DNA of 64,000 nucleotides from Virgibacillus salexigens (GCF_014905415.1 NZ_BNEO01000008.1:1-64000); one strand, 5' to 3'. Positions 53,042-62,850 are shown, counted from the stretch's first letter. Translations and numbers: made by a program. The notes: generated from the letters alone by a model not told the origin.

Positions 53042-53156
53042 TGAAATAGGCATGACTCCAATGGAACAGCACGGTTTGTGATGATCCACTCGGGTAAACA
53101 ATCGTAGTTAACCCGAGCTAGCTGAAGTCATGCCCAGAGGAGCATGCTCTATTTCA
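53042..53156. repeat. 115-bp nested inverted-repeat structure
   Basis: Outer arms TGAAATAG (53042-53049) and CTATTTCA (53149-53156); next arms GCATGACT (53050-53057) and AGTCATGC (53126-53133); inner hairpin CTCGGGT (53089-53095) and ACCCGAG (53111-53117); and a palindrome AGCATGCT (53141-53148). It could fold as a multi-branched structure on either strand. It fills most of the 270-base gap between two converging genes. No known RNA class or transposon end was recognised, and there is no T-run for a simple terminator. Confidence 0.6.
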
Positions 53157-53215
53157 GATGTAACGAATAATTCAATGATTCGAAGTTAGAGCTACTTCTG
53201 CTAGTATCCATGATA

Positions 53216-53941
53216 TTAATTGGATACTACTTTATTGCGAAAGAGTCTCACAGCACCTCGTTCTATTGGACCATCTTTTATGAGGAAATATGAAATAATG
53301 AATGCTACAATACCAAATCCTGCAACGATATGAACAAAAGCCAAATGATCAACTACAATAAATTGGATTACCTTACTGATGTCACCGAATGTAACATACG
53401 TAATTAGAAGTAAAAGTACAACGGTGCTGCCCATTAATAAGCGGAATGTTCCAAAGTATTGCCATACACTATTAATAAGAAAACCAATACCAAACAGAAA
53501 AATTCCCCACAAAATATCAACCCACAAATAGAGGAAAAAGCCTGACTCATTTACTAAATCTCCCATATGGAATAATGTGCCTGAGCTAATTCCCTGTTCA
53601 ATTAAATAATTATTTAAAACGTAAAGCCCATTTAGGACAAGCGATCCAATAAGGATAAAGATCCCCGCGTTGATAAATGCGCTGAACAAGAATTGTTTTC
53701 TTGTACCGCCAAACGAGATGATATATTTAAATCCTTTTGTGAAAATAAAAAATGGATATATAAGAAACATGCCGTAATACGGTCCAAAGCTAGCTCCTGC
53801 GTTAAATGAACCGTCTGATGAGAATAACATACCTAAAATGATATAAAAAATAGATAATACGGCTGTAATTGTAGTTAGAATATAAAATTGGACACGTAAA
53901 TCTTCAAACATGACGCGGAAAGGTCCTTTAAATGTGTTCAT
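53216..53941 (-). CDS. ABC transporter permease subunit
   Basis: 241 residues, six helices. ILTTITAVLSIFYIILGMLF (about 19-38), FLIYPFFIFTKGFKYIISFGGTRKQFLFSAFINAGIFI, then four more. The layout is a short ABC-2 type permease. The start ATG overlaps the ATPase stop by 4 bases, so it is the last gene of the GntR-ABC operon. Substrate unknown; YtrC/YtrD-like. Confidence 0.75.
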   Translation of the reverse strand: MNTFKGPFRVMFEDLRVQFYILTTITAVLSIFYIILGMLFSSDGSFNAGASFGPYYGMFLIYPFFIFTKGFKYIISFGGTRKQFLFSAFINAGIFILIGSLVLNGLYVLNNYLIEQGISSGTLFHMGDLVNESGFFLYLWVDILWGIFLFGIGFLINSVWQYFGTFRLLMGSTVVLLLLITYVTFGDISKVIQFIVVDHLAFVHIVAGFGIVAFIISYFLIKDGPIERGAVRLFRNKVVSN

Positions 53942-54813
53942 TTCTTTACCGGCTCCTTTTTAGAAGTTATATTTACGAGATAATCTTGCAGTGGTGCCTT
54001 TTCAATATTAACTTTTGCTAGTTTGGCGCGAGCGATCCAATCTTCGTTATAAGGTACATCTAGCATGACATGTACTTGATTGCCTAATTTTCGTTCTTCT
54101 AAAATGGTGCTACCAGTAGTTAATTCATCTATTGCGTTTTTTGGACCGTTCAGAATAATTCCTTGCATTTTTAAAGATTCGGTTTCTTCATAACGTGTGA
54201 TTGTTTGATTGTCGACAATGGCAATCATCTCACATAATGGTTCGATTTCATCAATATGATGTGATGATAAAATAATTAATCGTGGCTGCTCTTCATACGT
54301 GTCTAACAGTACATCATAAAATAGTTTTCGCATATGTGCATCAAGTCCATTTGTAGGTTCATCCATAATTGTAATTGGAGATTTGCTAGCTAAACCAATT
54401 ACAATGCTTATCATTGTTTGCATTCCTTTCGAAAAATGCTTAATCTTCTTTTTCCTTGGTAATTCAAATAAAGACACAAGCTCATCTGCTAAGGCTTGAT
54501 CCCAGTTTGCACTAAAGTAAGAACCGAATCGCAGGGCATCATTTACATTCCATAGCTCTGAAAAAGGATGATTCTCTTGAATATACGTTACTTCTTTCAT
54601 TGTATTATTATTGTTATAAGGTGAGATTCCATTAACACGTATTTGTCCGCCATTAGGATTTTCTTGACCTGAAAGGAGTTTCATTAATGTGGTTTTACCA
54701 GCTCCATTTCTTCCCCAAAGCCCCATTATAATTGGTTCTGTTTCATGTAAATTCACCTGCTTTAATGCTAGGGAATCCCCATATGAAAAAGTCATGTCAT
54801 GAATATCAATCAT
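53938..54813 (-). CDS. ABC transporter ATP-binding protein (YtrB-like)
   Basis: 291 residues. Walker A GLWGRNGAGKTTLMKLL, signature HFSKGMQTMISIVIGLAS (degenerate LSGGQ), Walker B ITIMDEPTNGLD and switch His in LILSSHHIDEI. The C-terminal 70 residues resemble the regulatory tail of export-type bacilli ATPases. Start overlaps the GntR gene end by 8 bases. With the permease it forms an exporter of the YtrB type, some of which act in cell-wall stress. Confidence 0.85.
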   Translation of the reverse strand: MIDIHDMTFSYGDSLALKQVNLHETEPIIMGLWGRNGAGKTTLMKLLSGQENPNGGQIRVNGISPYNNNNTMKEVTYIQENHPFSELWNVNDALRFGSYFSANWDQALADELVSLFELPRKKKIKHFSKGMQTMISIVIGLASKSPITIMDEPTNGLDAHMRKLFYDVLLDTYEEQPRLIILSSHHIDEIEPLCEMIAIVDNQTITRYEETESLKMQGIILNGPKNAIDELTTGSTILEERKLGNQVHVMLDVPYNEDWIARAKLAKVNIEKAPLQDYLVNITSKKEPVKK

Positions 54814-55177
54814 TGGAAGTAGCCTCCTTGATAAATTGAATAATTTGTTCTTCTGACAAGTGAAGTCGTTTTGCTTCAGCCACTAAGGGTTTAACATATT
54901 GTTTAAAAAAGTCTTGCTGACGTTCTAAAAGTAATTGACGAACTGCACCTTCAGCCACAAACATGCCTACACCTCGTTGTTTGTAGACTAAACCGGCATC
55001 AACGAGCATCGTCAATCCTTTTTGTGCTGTAGCCCGATTTATCTGATAAAACTTGGATAATTCTGTTGTTGAAGGAATCTGATCTCCTTCTGCTATCTCG
55101 CCATCAATGATGTCATCTGCAATCATTTCTGCGATTTGCTGAAAAATTGGTTTTGTATCATCAAAATTAGATTGCAC
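54806..55177 (-). CDS. YtrA-subfamily GntR regulator
   Basis: 123 residues from GTG 55177 (GAAAGGAGACAGAT upstream on the minus strand). Only a short C-terminal tail follows the winged helix KPIFQQIAEMIADDIIDGEIAEGDQIPSTTELSKFYQINRATAQKGLTMLVDAGLVYKQRGVGMFVAEGA. That short form is the YtrA subfamily, which usually represses its own ABC operon, as the overlapping genes here suggest. The gap upstream contains TTGAT/ATCAA dyads near 55218-55262. Confidence 0.9.
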   Translation of the reverse strand: MQSNFDDTKPIFQQIAEMIADDIIDGEIAEGDQIPSTTELSKFYQINRATAQKGLTMLVDAGLVYKQRGVGMFVAEGAVRQLLLERQQDFFKQYVKPLVAEAKRLHLSEEQIIQFIKEATSND

Positions 55178-55204
55178 ATCTGTCTCCTTTCTACAACAAG
55201 ACAT

Positions 55205-55620
55205 ACATAAGGTTGATATGTTGATTGGTTGATCACTCGTGTAATCAACTATACATTGATAATCAAATTTTGTAAAGTTCTTTCGTATATTTCCATATCT
55301 TTCTTTAGATATAAAAATCCAGTAAGGTTTGGAATTCCCTTACTGGCAGCAAAAATAAATTTGATTACTGCAACGTATGGGCTCAACCGTCTTTCTGTAT
55401 TCCGTAATCGAAGCACGTCATGAAATCATTATTATGTACTAAAGCAGGTGCTATCCTATAAAAAAGGAAGGGACCTGTTTGAATACCTGTCATTGCTATC
55501 TTTAGTCCCCCTTTCCCTAATGAGTACCTAAGAAAAGAAAATTCTTTACTCTAAAAATGCTATTCACCTAGGTTAAATAAGATTTTATATCTTCCATTTA
55601 TCATCCAATTCAAAAAATAC
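55205..55620. other. Intergenic region between the GntR operon and araD
   Basis: About 420 bases. TTGAT-type dyads near 55218-55262 are likely GntR binding sites. A 9-bp hairpin CCAGTAAGG (55319-55327) / CCTTACTGG (55338-55346) is followed by T-rich sequence on the minus strand and could be an intrinsic terminator. No gene seen. Confidence 0.4.
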
Positions 55621-55632
55621 TAGAAAAACATA

Positions 55633-55699
55633 TTGAATGTACGTACGTTTTGTATTATTATTAATTAAAACGGAAAATATATACGTACAAGTATATATT
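55633..55699 (+). promoter_or_regulatory. araD promoter with AraR-type operators
   Basis: TTGAAT (55633-55638) and TATTAT (55656-55661) with a 17-base spacer form the promoter. The spacer holds ATGTACGTACGTTT (about 55637-55650), and a second copy TATACGTACAAGTAT lies at about 55679-55693, past the start. Both resemble the AraR core ATTTGTACGTACAAAT of bacilli. Repression relieved by arabinose is inferred; no araR gene is in the window. Confidence 0.75.
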
Positions 55700-55726
55700 T
55701 GGTTTAGGAAAGGTGTTGAATTTAGG

Positions 55727-56413
55727 ATGCTTTACCAATTGAAAGAACAAGTACTTGAAGCAAACTTGGCTTTACCAAAACATAAATTGGTAACGTTTAC
55801 TTGGGGTAATGTAAGCGGTTACTGCGAAGAGGAAGGAGTAATTGTAATCAAGCCAAGTGGCGTGCCATATAAAGATTTGACGGTAGAAGATCTTGTTGTT
55901 GTTGATTTAGAAGGAAACGTTGTGGAAGGGAACAAAAACCCATCTTCGGATACACCGACGCATTTGATGCTATACAAAAGTTTCCCCAATATTGGTGGAG
56001 TTGTTCATACACATTCGCCATGGGCAACGAGTTGGGCTCAGGCTGGAAGGGATATACCAGCTTTAGGGACGACACAAGCTGATTATTTTTATGGAAGTGT
56101 TCCTTGTACGAGAAAAATGACTGATGATGAAGTAAAAGGTTCGTACGAGTTGGAAACAGGGAAGGTTATTATAGAGACATTTGAAAATAGGGATCATCTT
56201 GCTGTTCCCAGTGTTTTGGTTCATAGCCATGCGCCGTTTAATTGGGGAAAAGATCCTCAAGATGCAGTACATCAAGCAGTTGTATTAGAGGAAGTGGCAA
56301 AGATGGCTTTGCATACGTACCAAATTAATCCAGAAACGCCAGTGATGCAACAAAGTCTATTAGATAAACATTATTTAAGAAAACACGGGAAGCATGCGTA
56401 CTACGGGCAATAA
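55727..56413 (+). CDS. araD: L-ribulose-5-phosphate 4-epimerase
   Basis: 228 residues from ATG 55727. Class II aldolase fold: [36 protein letters not shown], zinc ligands His94 and His96 in [16 protein letters not shown] and [12 protein letters not shown] (His166/His168), and the C-terminal YYG. Converts L-ribulose 5-phosphate to D-xylulose 5-phosphate, the last step of arabinose catabolism. First gene of araD-araB-araA; the araB start is 22 bases after its stop. Confidence 0.95.
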   Translation: MLYQLKEQVLEANLALPKHKLVTFTWGNVSGYCEEEGVIVIKPSGVPYKDLTVEDLVVVDLEGNVVEGNKNPSSDTPTHLMLYKSFPNIGGVVHTHSPWATSWAQAGRDIPALGTTQADYFYGSVPCTRKMTDDEVKGSYELETGKVIIETFENRDHLAVPSVLVHSHAPFNWGKDPQDAVHQAVVLEEVAKMALHTYQINPETPVMQQSLLDKHYLRKHGKHAYYGQ

Positions 56414-56434
56414 ACGATAAGGAGGGAGTTTCTA

Positions 56435-58117
56435 ATGAAAGAAAAATATACAATTGGTATTGATTATGGAACCGAATCAGGGCGTGCTGTATTAGTCTCT
56501 TTAAAAGATGGTAAAGAAATCGCAGACCATGTAACTTCATATCGACATGGGGTAATAGATGATAGATTACCTCAAACAGGAGAAAAACTAGGGCATGAAT
56601 GGGCGCTTCAACATGCTCATGATTATATAGAAGTCATACAGACCTCCGTTCCAGAGGTTTTACAACAATCTAATATCCACCCAGATGAAGTAGTTGGTAT
56701 TGGTATTGATTTTACAGCATGCACGATTTTACCTGTTGATAAGGATGGACGCCCGCTTATGTTCGATCCAAAGTGGAAAACGGATCCCAATAGTTGGGTG
56801 AAATTATGGAAACATCACGCTGCACAAGCTAAAGCAAATAAAATAAACGAAATAGCGGAACAACGTGGTGAAGAATTCTTACCACGGTATGGTGGAAAAA
56901 TCTCATCCGAATGGATGGTTGCAAAAATATGGCAAGTTCTAGATGAGTCTCCAGATATTTATTATGCAACCGACAAATTTGTTGAGGCAACCGATTGGGT
57001 TATTTCCCAATTATCTGGAAATCTTGTTCGAAATAGTTGCACAGTAGGATACAAAGCAATTTGGCATAAACAAGATGGTTTTCCAAGTAAAGAATACTTT
57101 AAGGCATTAGATCCACGCCTAGAAAATCTAGCAGAAACGAAATTACGTGGAGAAATCGTTCCATTAGGGACAAATGCAGGTGGTTTAACTGAAGAGATGG
57201 CTGATGTTACAGGGCTAAATCCAGGGATTGCCGTTGCTGTAGGAAATGTGGATGCTCATGCTTCTGTTCCAGCGATGGGGGTGACATCGCCTGGGAAAAT
57301 GGTAATGGCAATGGGAACCTCTATTTGCCATATGGTATTAGGTGATAAAGAGAAAGAAATAGAAGGCATGTGTGGAGTTGTAGAAGACGGAATCATACCA
57401 AATTATTATGGATATGAAGCAGGCCAGTCAGCAGTAGGAGATATTTTTGCTTGGTTTGTTGATACATCGGTGCCAGCTTATATTAAAGAAGAAGCTGCAC
57501 AAGCTGGATTAGATGTTTATCAATATTTAGAAAAAAAAGCAACAGGATATAAACCAGGAGAAACGGGGTTATTAGCACTAGATTGGTGGAATGGAAATCG
57601 TTCTGTTCTTGTTGATACGGAACTAAGTGGTCTTCTGCTAGGTATGACCTTACAAACAAAACCGGAAGAAGTATATCGTGCCTTATTAGAAGCCACTGCA
57701 TTTGGTACAAGAATGATTGTCGATGCGTTTCATCAAAATGGTGTTTCGATTGATGAACTCTATGCATGTGGTGGGTTGCCCCGAAAAAGTAAATTGCTCA
57801 TGCAAATTTACGCTGATGTTACCAACCGTGAAATTCGAATTGCTGATTCTAAACATACGCCAGCTTTAGGTGCTGCCATGTTTGGTGCTATTGCGGCAGG
57901 TTCTGAAAATGGGGGATATGATTCTGCCATTGAAGCTGCAAGAAATATGGCCCGGATAAAAGAAGAGGTTATTAAACCTATCCCTGAAAACGTATTCATT
58001 TATGACGAATTATTCCAAGAATATAAGCAGCTACATGATTACTTTGGACGCGGTACAAACAATGTAATGAAGCGGCTAAAAACGCTAAGAACATTTGAGG
58101 AAAAAGTTACTATATAG
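56435..58117 (+). CDS. araB: Ribulokinase
   Basis: 560 residues. FGGY-family kinase: [23 protein letters not shown] at the N terminus, [45 protein letters not shown] and the C-terminal ATP motif [20 protein letters not shown]. Length is that of bacilli AraB. Phosphorylates L-ribulose to L-ribulose 5-phosphate. ATG follows ATAAGGAGGGAG; the araA start is 22 bases after its stop. Confidence 0.97.
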   Translation: MKEKYTIGIDYGTESGRAVLVSLKDGKEIADHVTSYRHGVIDDRLPQTGEKLGHEWALQHAHDYIEVIQTSVPEVLQQSNIHPDEVVGIGIDFTACTILPVDKDGRPLMFDPKWKTDPNSWVKLWKHHAAQAKANKINEIAEQRGEEFLPRYGGKISSEWMVAKIWQVLDESPDIYYATDKFVEATDWVISQLSGNLVRNSCTVGYKAIWHKQDGFPSKEYFKALDPRLENLAETKLRGEIVPLGTNAGGLTEEMADVTGLNPGIAVAVGNVDAHASVPAMGVTSPGKMVMAMGTSICHMVLGDKEKEIEGMCGVVEDGIIPNYYGYEAGQSAVGDIFAWFVDTSVPAYIKEEAAQAGLDVYQYLEKKATGYKPGETGLLALDWWNGNRSVLVDTELSGLLLGMTLQTKPEEVYRALLEATAFGTRMIVDAFHQNGVSIDELYACGGLPRKSKLLMQIYADVTNREIRIADSKHTPALGAAMFGAIAAGSENGGYDSAIEAARNMARIKEEVIKPIPENVFIYDELFQEYKQLHDYFGRGTNNVMKRLKTLRTFEEKVTI

Positions 58118-58138
58118 AAGATAAATGGAGGTACGAAT

Positions 58139-59626
58139 ATGATAACAATGAAGCCCTATACTTTTTGGTTTGTAACTGGAAGTCAGCCTTTATATGGTGA
58201 AGAGACATTAAAGGAAGTAGAAGTTCATTCAAAGCGAATGGTTGAAGGTCTGAATAAAAGTGAGGAATTACCTTTTCCTATCACGTTTAAAGAGGTAGTG
58301 ACGACAGCTAATAATATTCAAAATCTAGTAAGGCACGCAAATACAGATCCTACCTGTGCAGGCGTAATTACCTGGATGCATACATTTTCACCAGCCAAAA
58401 ATTGGATTGCTGGTTTAAAAGAATTGCAAGCACCACTGTTGCATTTGCACACGCAATATAATCAAAATGTTCCATGGGATTCGATTGATATGGATTTTAT
58501 GAATACGAATCAGTCGGCACATGGAGATCGCGAATATGGATTTATGGTATCACGCTTAAATCTTTCCAGAAAAGTGGTAGTTGGTCATTGGCAGAATAAA
58601 CAAGTCATTAGAAAAATTGCAAGTTGGATGCATACGGCAGTGGCAGTATCAGAAGGTTCAACTATCCGTGTTGCGCGATTTGGAGATAATATGCGAAATG
58701 TAGCAGTTACCGATGGTGATAAAATTGAAGCACAAATTAAATTCGGTTGGACCGTTGATTATTATGGAATTGGCGATCTCGTAGAAGTTATGAATGAAAT
58801 TGAAGAAACAGAAGTTAATAAATTGTTTAAAGAATATCAGCAACGGTATCAATTCCCGCAAGAAGCAGCATCCAATTCTGCTATTGGTGAGGCAATTAAG
58901 TATCAAGCGAGAATTGAGTTAGGATTAAAATCATTTCTCGAAGAAGGAAATTATAACGCATTTACAACAAATTTTGAAGATTTACATGGGATGAAACAGC
59001 TTCCTGGTCTAGCAGCACAACGATTAATGGCTGAAGGTTATGGCTTTGCGGGTGAAGGAGACTGGAGAACGGCGGCATTATTACGAATGATGAAAATCAT
59101 TTCTCAAAATCAAGACACATCTTTTATGGAAGATTATACGTATCATTTAGAGCCAGAAAATGAAATGATTTTAGGTTCGCATATGCTTGAGGTCTGTCCA
59201 ACAATATCTGCTACGAAGCCTAAAGTAGTTGTTCAACCATTGGGAATGGGGGGAAAGGAAGCCCCTGCGCGCCTGGTATTTGATGGGAAAGGTGGAGATG
59301 CAATTAACGTTTCATTAGTAGAAATGGGTGGTAGATTTCGGTTAATTATTAATGAAATTAAGGCAGAGCAGCCTGAAAAACAAACACCGCATCTTCCTGT
59401 GGCAAAAGTTTTATGGAGGCCGCAGCCAACCTTAAGTGAAGCTACAGAAGCATGGATTTACGCGGGTGGTGCTCATCATACGGTTTTATCTTTTCAGGTA
59501 ACCACAGAGCAGTTATATGATTTTGCTGATATGACAAATATTGAATGTATTGTTATCGATAAGGATACCAAGCTACGAGAATTAAGAAATGAATTGAGAT
59601 GGAATGAGGCTGCTTACCGCAAATAG
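58139..59626 (+). CDS. araA: L-arabinose isomerase
   Basis: 495 residues. Active-site segments GYGFAGEGDWRTAALLR and DYTYHLEPENEMILGSHMLEVCPTI (Mn-binding Glu and His), and the N-terminal FWFVTGSQPLYGEETLKEVEVHSK typical of AraA. Interconverts L-arabinose and L-ribulose. ATG 58139 follows AAATGGAGGT. Last gene of the operon; a weak hairpin lies at about 59665-59692. Confidence 0.98.
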   Translation: MITMKPYTFWFVTGSQPLYGEETLKEVEVHSKRMVEGLNKSEELPFPITFKEVVTTANNIQNLVRHANTDPTCAGVITWMHTFSPAKNWIAGLKELQAPLLHLHTQYNQNVPWDSIDMDFMNTNQSAHGDREYGFMVSRLNLSRKVVVGHWQNKQVIRKIASWMHTAVAVSEGSTIRVARFGDNMRNVAVTDGDKIEAQIKFGWTVDYYGIGDLVEVMNEIEETEVNKLFKEYQQRYQFPQEAASNSAIGEAIKYQARIELGLKSFLEEGNYNAFTTNFEDLHGMKQLPGLAAQRLMAEGYGFAGEGDWRTAALLRMMKIISQNQDTSFMEDYTYHLEPENEMILGSHMLEVCPTISATKPKVVVQPLGMGGKEAPARLVFDGKGGDAINVSLVEMGGRFRLIINEIKAEQPEKQTPHLPVAKVLWRPQPTLSEATEAWIYAGGAHHTVLSFQVTTEQLYDFADMTNIECIVIDKDTKLRELRNELRWNEAAYRK

Positions 59627-59874
59627 AGTGAAAAGAAACATTGAATGTGAATAAATGATAATGAGAGGACGGGGTATTTTTATCCCACCTCTTCCTACTT
59701 ACCAAACAAGTACAAGCTATCTCTAAGAATGATTAAGAAAAGATATTAGTTTATTAGTGAAATGAAAGCGGAATCACAATGTGAAGTTTGTTATTAAATG
59801 GTAGGTGACAAATTTCCTTCCTTCTACATGCTTACATTGATTCATATCATAACCGATATAAGAGGAGGAGCATC

Positions 59875-61275
59875 ATGGTAAAAAAACATTCATTTTGGTA
59901 TGTACTTTTACTTTCTGTATCTGCAGGTATGGGAGGGTTATTATATGGTTTTGACACGGCAGTTATTTCAGGCGCTATCGGATACTTACAAGATTTATAT
60001 GATTTAAGTCCGGCTATGGAAGGTTGGGTAATTTCTTGTGTAATGATTGGTGGTGTAATCGGTGTCGCCATGTCAGGCTTTTTAAGTGATAAGTATGGAA
60101 GAAAGAATATATTGTTGGTTTCGGCGGTGTTCTTTATTATATCTGCCCTGGCTTCTGCATTTGCAACAAGTATAACCATGTTAGTTTTTGCAAGAATTTT
60201 GGGTGGATTTGGTATTGGGTTTGCTTCCGCATTATCTGTGACTTATATTAGTGAATGCGCGCCACCAGCAATTAGAGGCAGGCTTGGATCGTTATACCAG
60301 TTGTTCACTATTTTAGGGATAAGCATCACGTTCTACATTAACTATGGTGTTGCTAATAGTGGTACGTATCAATGGGGCTTAGAGGCAGGCTGGCGCTGGA
60401 TGCTCGGCTATGGTACGATACCTGGGATCATCTTCTTAGTCTTGTTATTTTTTATTCCGGAAAGCCCTCGTTTCTTGATTAAGAAAGGGAAGGATGAGGA
60501 AGCGTATCGTATATTGACTCGTATTAATGGGGAACAAGTAGCTAAAAGAGAAGCGAAAGAAATAAAAATGTCCATTGAAGCAGAACAAAACTCCTCTGCA
60601 AAGCAATTATTAAAACCAGGTTTAAGAATGGCCTTAGGGGTCGGAATCTTTCTGGCTTTATTCAATCAAGTCATTGGTATGAATGCAGTAACCTATTATG
60701 GACCTGATATTTTTAGGAGTGTAGGATTTGAAAATAATACCGAGTTTTTAGCTACAAGTATTATTGGCAGTGTACAAGTTGTTTTCACAATTGTAGCTAT
60801 TTTGTTAATTGATCGTTTAGGCAGAAAGAAATTAATGGCGATTGGTTCAAGTCTAATGGCAATTTTTATGCTGCTGATTGGAAGCGTATTCTTCTTTGAA
60901 CCTGAAAATAGCGGCATATTACTTATTTTGTTTATTGCCGGATTTACCGCTGCTTTCTGCGTTTCCATGGGGCCAATCCCATGGGTTATGATTCCGGAAA
61001 TCTTTCCGAATCACTTACGAGGGAAAGCGGTAGGAATAGCAACCATTTTCCTTTGGGGAGCAAATTGGGCAATTGGACAATTCACGCCAGTATTAATTAA
61101 TAATATGGGCGGAGCGTTCACGTTTTGGATGTTCGCGGTCATTAATGTCATTTGCTTCCTTTTCGTAATGACGATCGTTCCCGAAACGAAAAATAAAACA
61201 TTGGAAGAAATTGCAATGCTTTGGAAACCGAAGAAAAATAAAGAAAAATTTTCACAGAAATTAACCAATATGTAA
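59875..61275 (+). CDS. araE: Sugar/H+ symporter (AraE/XylE-like)
   Basis: 466 residues, 12 helices, sugar-porter signatures: GGLLYGFDTAVISGAIGYL, RILGGFGIGFASALSVTYISE, PESPRFLIKKG, a middle loop rich in Lys, NQVIGMNAVTYYGPDIF, GPIPWVMIPEIFPNHLRGKAVG and PETKNKTLEEI. It sits directly after araDBA, so import of L-arabinose (or a related pentose) is the likely job. Specificity between arabinose and xylose cannot be read from sequence. ATG follows AGAGGAGGAGC. Its own operator is not clear (a weak TACAAG-type site only). Confidence 0.85.
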   Translation: MVKKHSFWYVLLLSVSAGMGGLLYGFDTAVISGAIGYLQDLYDLSPAMEGWVISCVMIGGVIGVAMSGFLSDKYGRKNILLVSAVFFIISALASAFATSITMLVFARILGGFGIGFASALSVTYISECAPPAIRGRLGSLYQLFTILGISITFYINYGVANSGTYQWGLEAGWRWMLGYGTIPGIIFLVLLFFIPESPRFLIKKGKDEEAYRILTRINGEQVAKREAKEIKMSIEAEQNSSAKQLLKPGLRMALGVGIFLALFNQVIGMNAVTYYGPDIFRSVGFENNTEFLATSIIGSVQVVFTIVAILLIDRLGRKKLMAIGSSLMAIFMLLIGSVFFFEPENSGILLILFIAGFTAAFCVSMGPIPWVMIPEIFPNHLRGKAVGIATIFLWGANWAIGQFTPVLINNMGGAFTFWMFAVINVICFLFVMTIVPETKNKTLEEIAMLWKPKKNKEKFSQKLTNM

Positions 61276-61316
61276 TTTAAAGTTTTGTTATCCTTTGTGA
61301 TTACACTAGATATACA

Positions 61317-61376
61317 AAAGGAAATGATCAATACCGGGTTTAAAAAGCAATTAAAAACCGGCAGTGATCATTTCCT
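61317..61376. terminator. Long bidirectional terminator overlapping the end of the SufR-like gene
   Basis: A stem of about 20 bp (GGAAATGATCAATACCGGG with CCGGCAGTGATCATTTCC, two mismatches) around 61320-61375. The minus-strand stop codon (61340-61342) falls inside it, so the last codons of the regulator form part of the hairpin. It separates the symporter from the converging regulator. Confidence 0.8.
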
Positions 61377-61960
61377 TCTGTTTTACAGCTTGTTCGAGTT
61401 ACCTGATCGGTTTGAAGTACTTGTTGAAACATCGAAGTTTCACAGCGACAAGCGACTTTGTATTCATTCGCAATGGCCATAATTGGACAATTATACTCAA
61501 TTAGCTCATACGTATTCTCATCCAATTGGGTAATGTCTGCCATATAACCTTTCTCATTTTGAATAGTTTTCATTTCTTGTATCCTTTGTTTTGGGACTTT
61601 CTTGTTCATGCGAATCGCGTATTCACTGGTTAATCGGCTTTCACGCTTTTGGAACAATTGTTGGATGGAATTTTCACCGTATATTTCCTCTATATCTTTT
61701 AAAAACTCTAAACTTAGTCCTTCGTAACTTTTGGGAAATAACAATTCACCTTTTTGTGATAAAGAATATGTTTGTGTTGGTCTCCCCATTACTGGTTTAA
61801 CCTCTTTTGAAGTAATAAGATCATCCTTTTCCATCATTGAAAGATGCTTTCTAACGGCCATATCGGTAATTTTTAAATGATTGGTCAATTCACTTACTGT
61901 TAAGCGGACTTCTTTTTTTAAGATAGTAAGAATTTTGTCCTTCGTTGTGGTTCTTTTCAA
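61340..61960 (-). CDS. Cysteine-rich (SufR-like) winged-helix regulator
   Basis: 206 residues. N-terminal winged helix TTTKDKILTILKKEVRLTVSELTNHLKITDMAVRKHLSMMEKDDLITSK with a DeoR/ArsR-like recognition helix. The C-terminal domain carries C158-x12-C171-x-C173 and C192-x7-C200, a clustered arrangement like the SufR/COG2345 iron-sulfur regulators. These switch genes on or off when an Fe-S cluster is lost. It is divergent from sodA, with a palindrome between them, so control of sodA in response to oxidative stress is inferred. Confidence 0.75.
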   Translation of the reverse strand: MKRTTTKDKILTILKKEVRLTVSELTNHLKITDMAVRKHLSMMEKDDLITSKEVKPVMGRPTQTYSLSQKGELLFPKSYEGLSLEFLKDIEEIYGENSIQQLFQKRESRLTSEYAIRMNKKVPKQRIQEMKTIQNEKGYMADITQLDENTYELIEYNCPIMAIANEYKVACRCETSMFQQVLQTDQVTRTSCKTEGNDHCRFLIAF

Positions 61961-62158
61961 ATTATCACCTCACAAGATTGGCGTCATTTATATGGAGATT
62001 TCTACGAGTGATTGATGTTATCCCTTTGGTTTCCTACGCTTATATTGTATAAAAACTACAAGTAAGTTGGAAGTAAAATGTTTATTTCTGTATTAAAAAG
62101 GAAAATTTTTCGAGCAAATAAGTTGATCTTCTTCATTTGATACGGTATTCTTTCTGTA

Positions 62159-62188
62159 TACTTATTATACCAATAAGTATAATAAGTG
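62159..62188. promoter_or_regulatory. Palindromic operator before sodA
   Basis: ACTTATTATAC (62160-62170) and GTATAATAAGT (62177-62187), an 11-bp perfect inverted repeat with a 6-base spacer, overlaps the likely sodA promoter region. Candidate binding site of the divergent SufR-like regulator; no direct evidence. Confidence 0.6.
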
Positions 62189-62216
62189 CAAAATAAAAAG
62201 GGTGGAGGAATTTTTT

Positions 62217-62837
62217 ATGGCAAAATTTGAATTACCTGAACTACCATATGCAACAGACGCATTAGAACCGTACATCGATCAAACAACGATGGAAATACAT
62301 CATGGAAAACATCATCAAACATATGTAAACAAATTAAACGCTGCACTGGAAGGAAAAGCAGAACTAGCTGACCAATCATTAGCATCCATTATTAGTAACC
62401 TAGAGGCAGTTCCAGAAGATGTGCGTACAGCAGTACGTAATAATGGTGGTGGACATTTAAACCATACGCTTTTCTGGGAAGTAATTGCACCAGGTAAAGA
62501 AGCTGCAGCACCTGCTGGTAAACTTGCGGAAGCAATCAATGAGGCATTTGGCAGCATTAGCAGTTTTGAACAAAAATTCGCTGATGCAGCGACCACACGT
62601 TTTGGATCTGGTTGGGCATGGTTAGTTGTTAATCAAGAAGGTAAGCTAGAAGTAACAAGTACAGCAAACCAAGATAATCCGATTTCAGATGGCAAAACCC
62701 CAATCTTAGGAATCGATGTTTGGGAACATGCCTACTATCTTAAATATCAAAATAAACGCCCAGAATACATTGAGAACTTCTTTAATATTATTAATTGGGA
62801 CGCTGTTGCTGAAAAATATGAAAAAGCAATTAGCTAA
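62217..62837 (+). CDS. sodA: Manganese superoxide dismutase
   Basis: 206 residues. Metal ligands His28 (MEIHHGKHH), His83 (HLNHTLFW), Asp167 and His171 (IDVWEHAYY). GSGWAWLV and QDNPI are typical of Mn-type enzymes. Converts superoxide to oxygen and hydrogen peroxide in the cytosol. The start is ATG 62217 with GGTGGAGGAAT upstream; the ATG at 62202 lies before that site. A perfect 14-bp hairpin follows the stop. Confidence 0.95.
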   Translation: MAKFELPELPYATDALEPYIDQTTMEIHHGKHHQTYVNKLNAALEGKAELADQSLASIISNLEAVPEDVRTAVRNNGGGHLNHTLFWEVIAPGKEAAAPAGKLAEAINEAFGSISSFEQKFADAATTRFGSGWAWLVVNQEGKLEVTSTANQDNPISDGKTPILGIDVWEHAYYLKYQNKRPEYIENFFNIINWDAVAEKYEKAIS

Positions 62838-62850
62838 TTGACAGAAAAGG

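Noticed and set aside
59700-59720. AraR operator before the sugar symporter
   Set aside because: Only a half-like AAGTACAAG is seen and it lacks the TACGTA core, so it was not called.
61011-61331. Antisense ORF within the sugar symporter gene
   Set aside because: Shadow of the symporter frame; hydrophobic reading arises from complementing helix codons.
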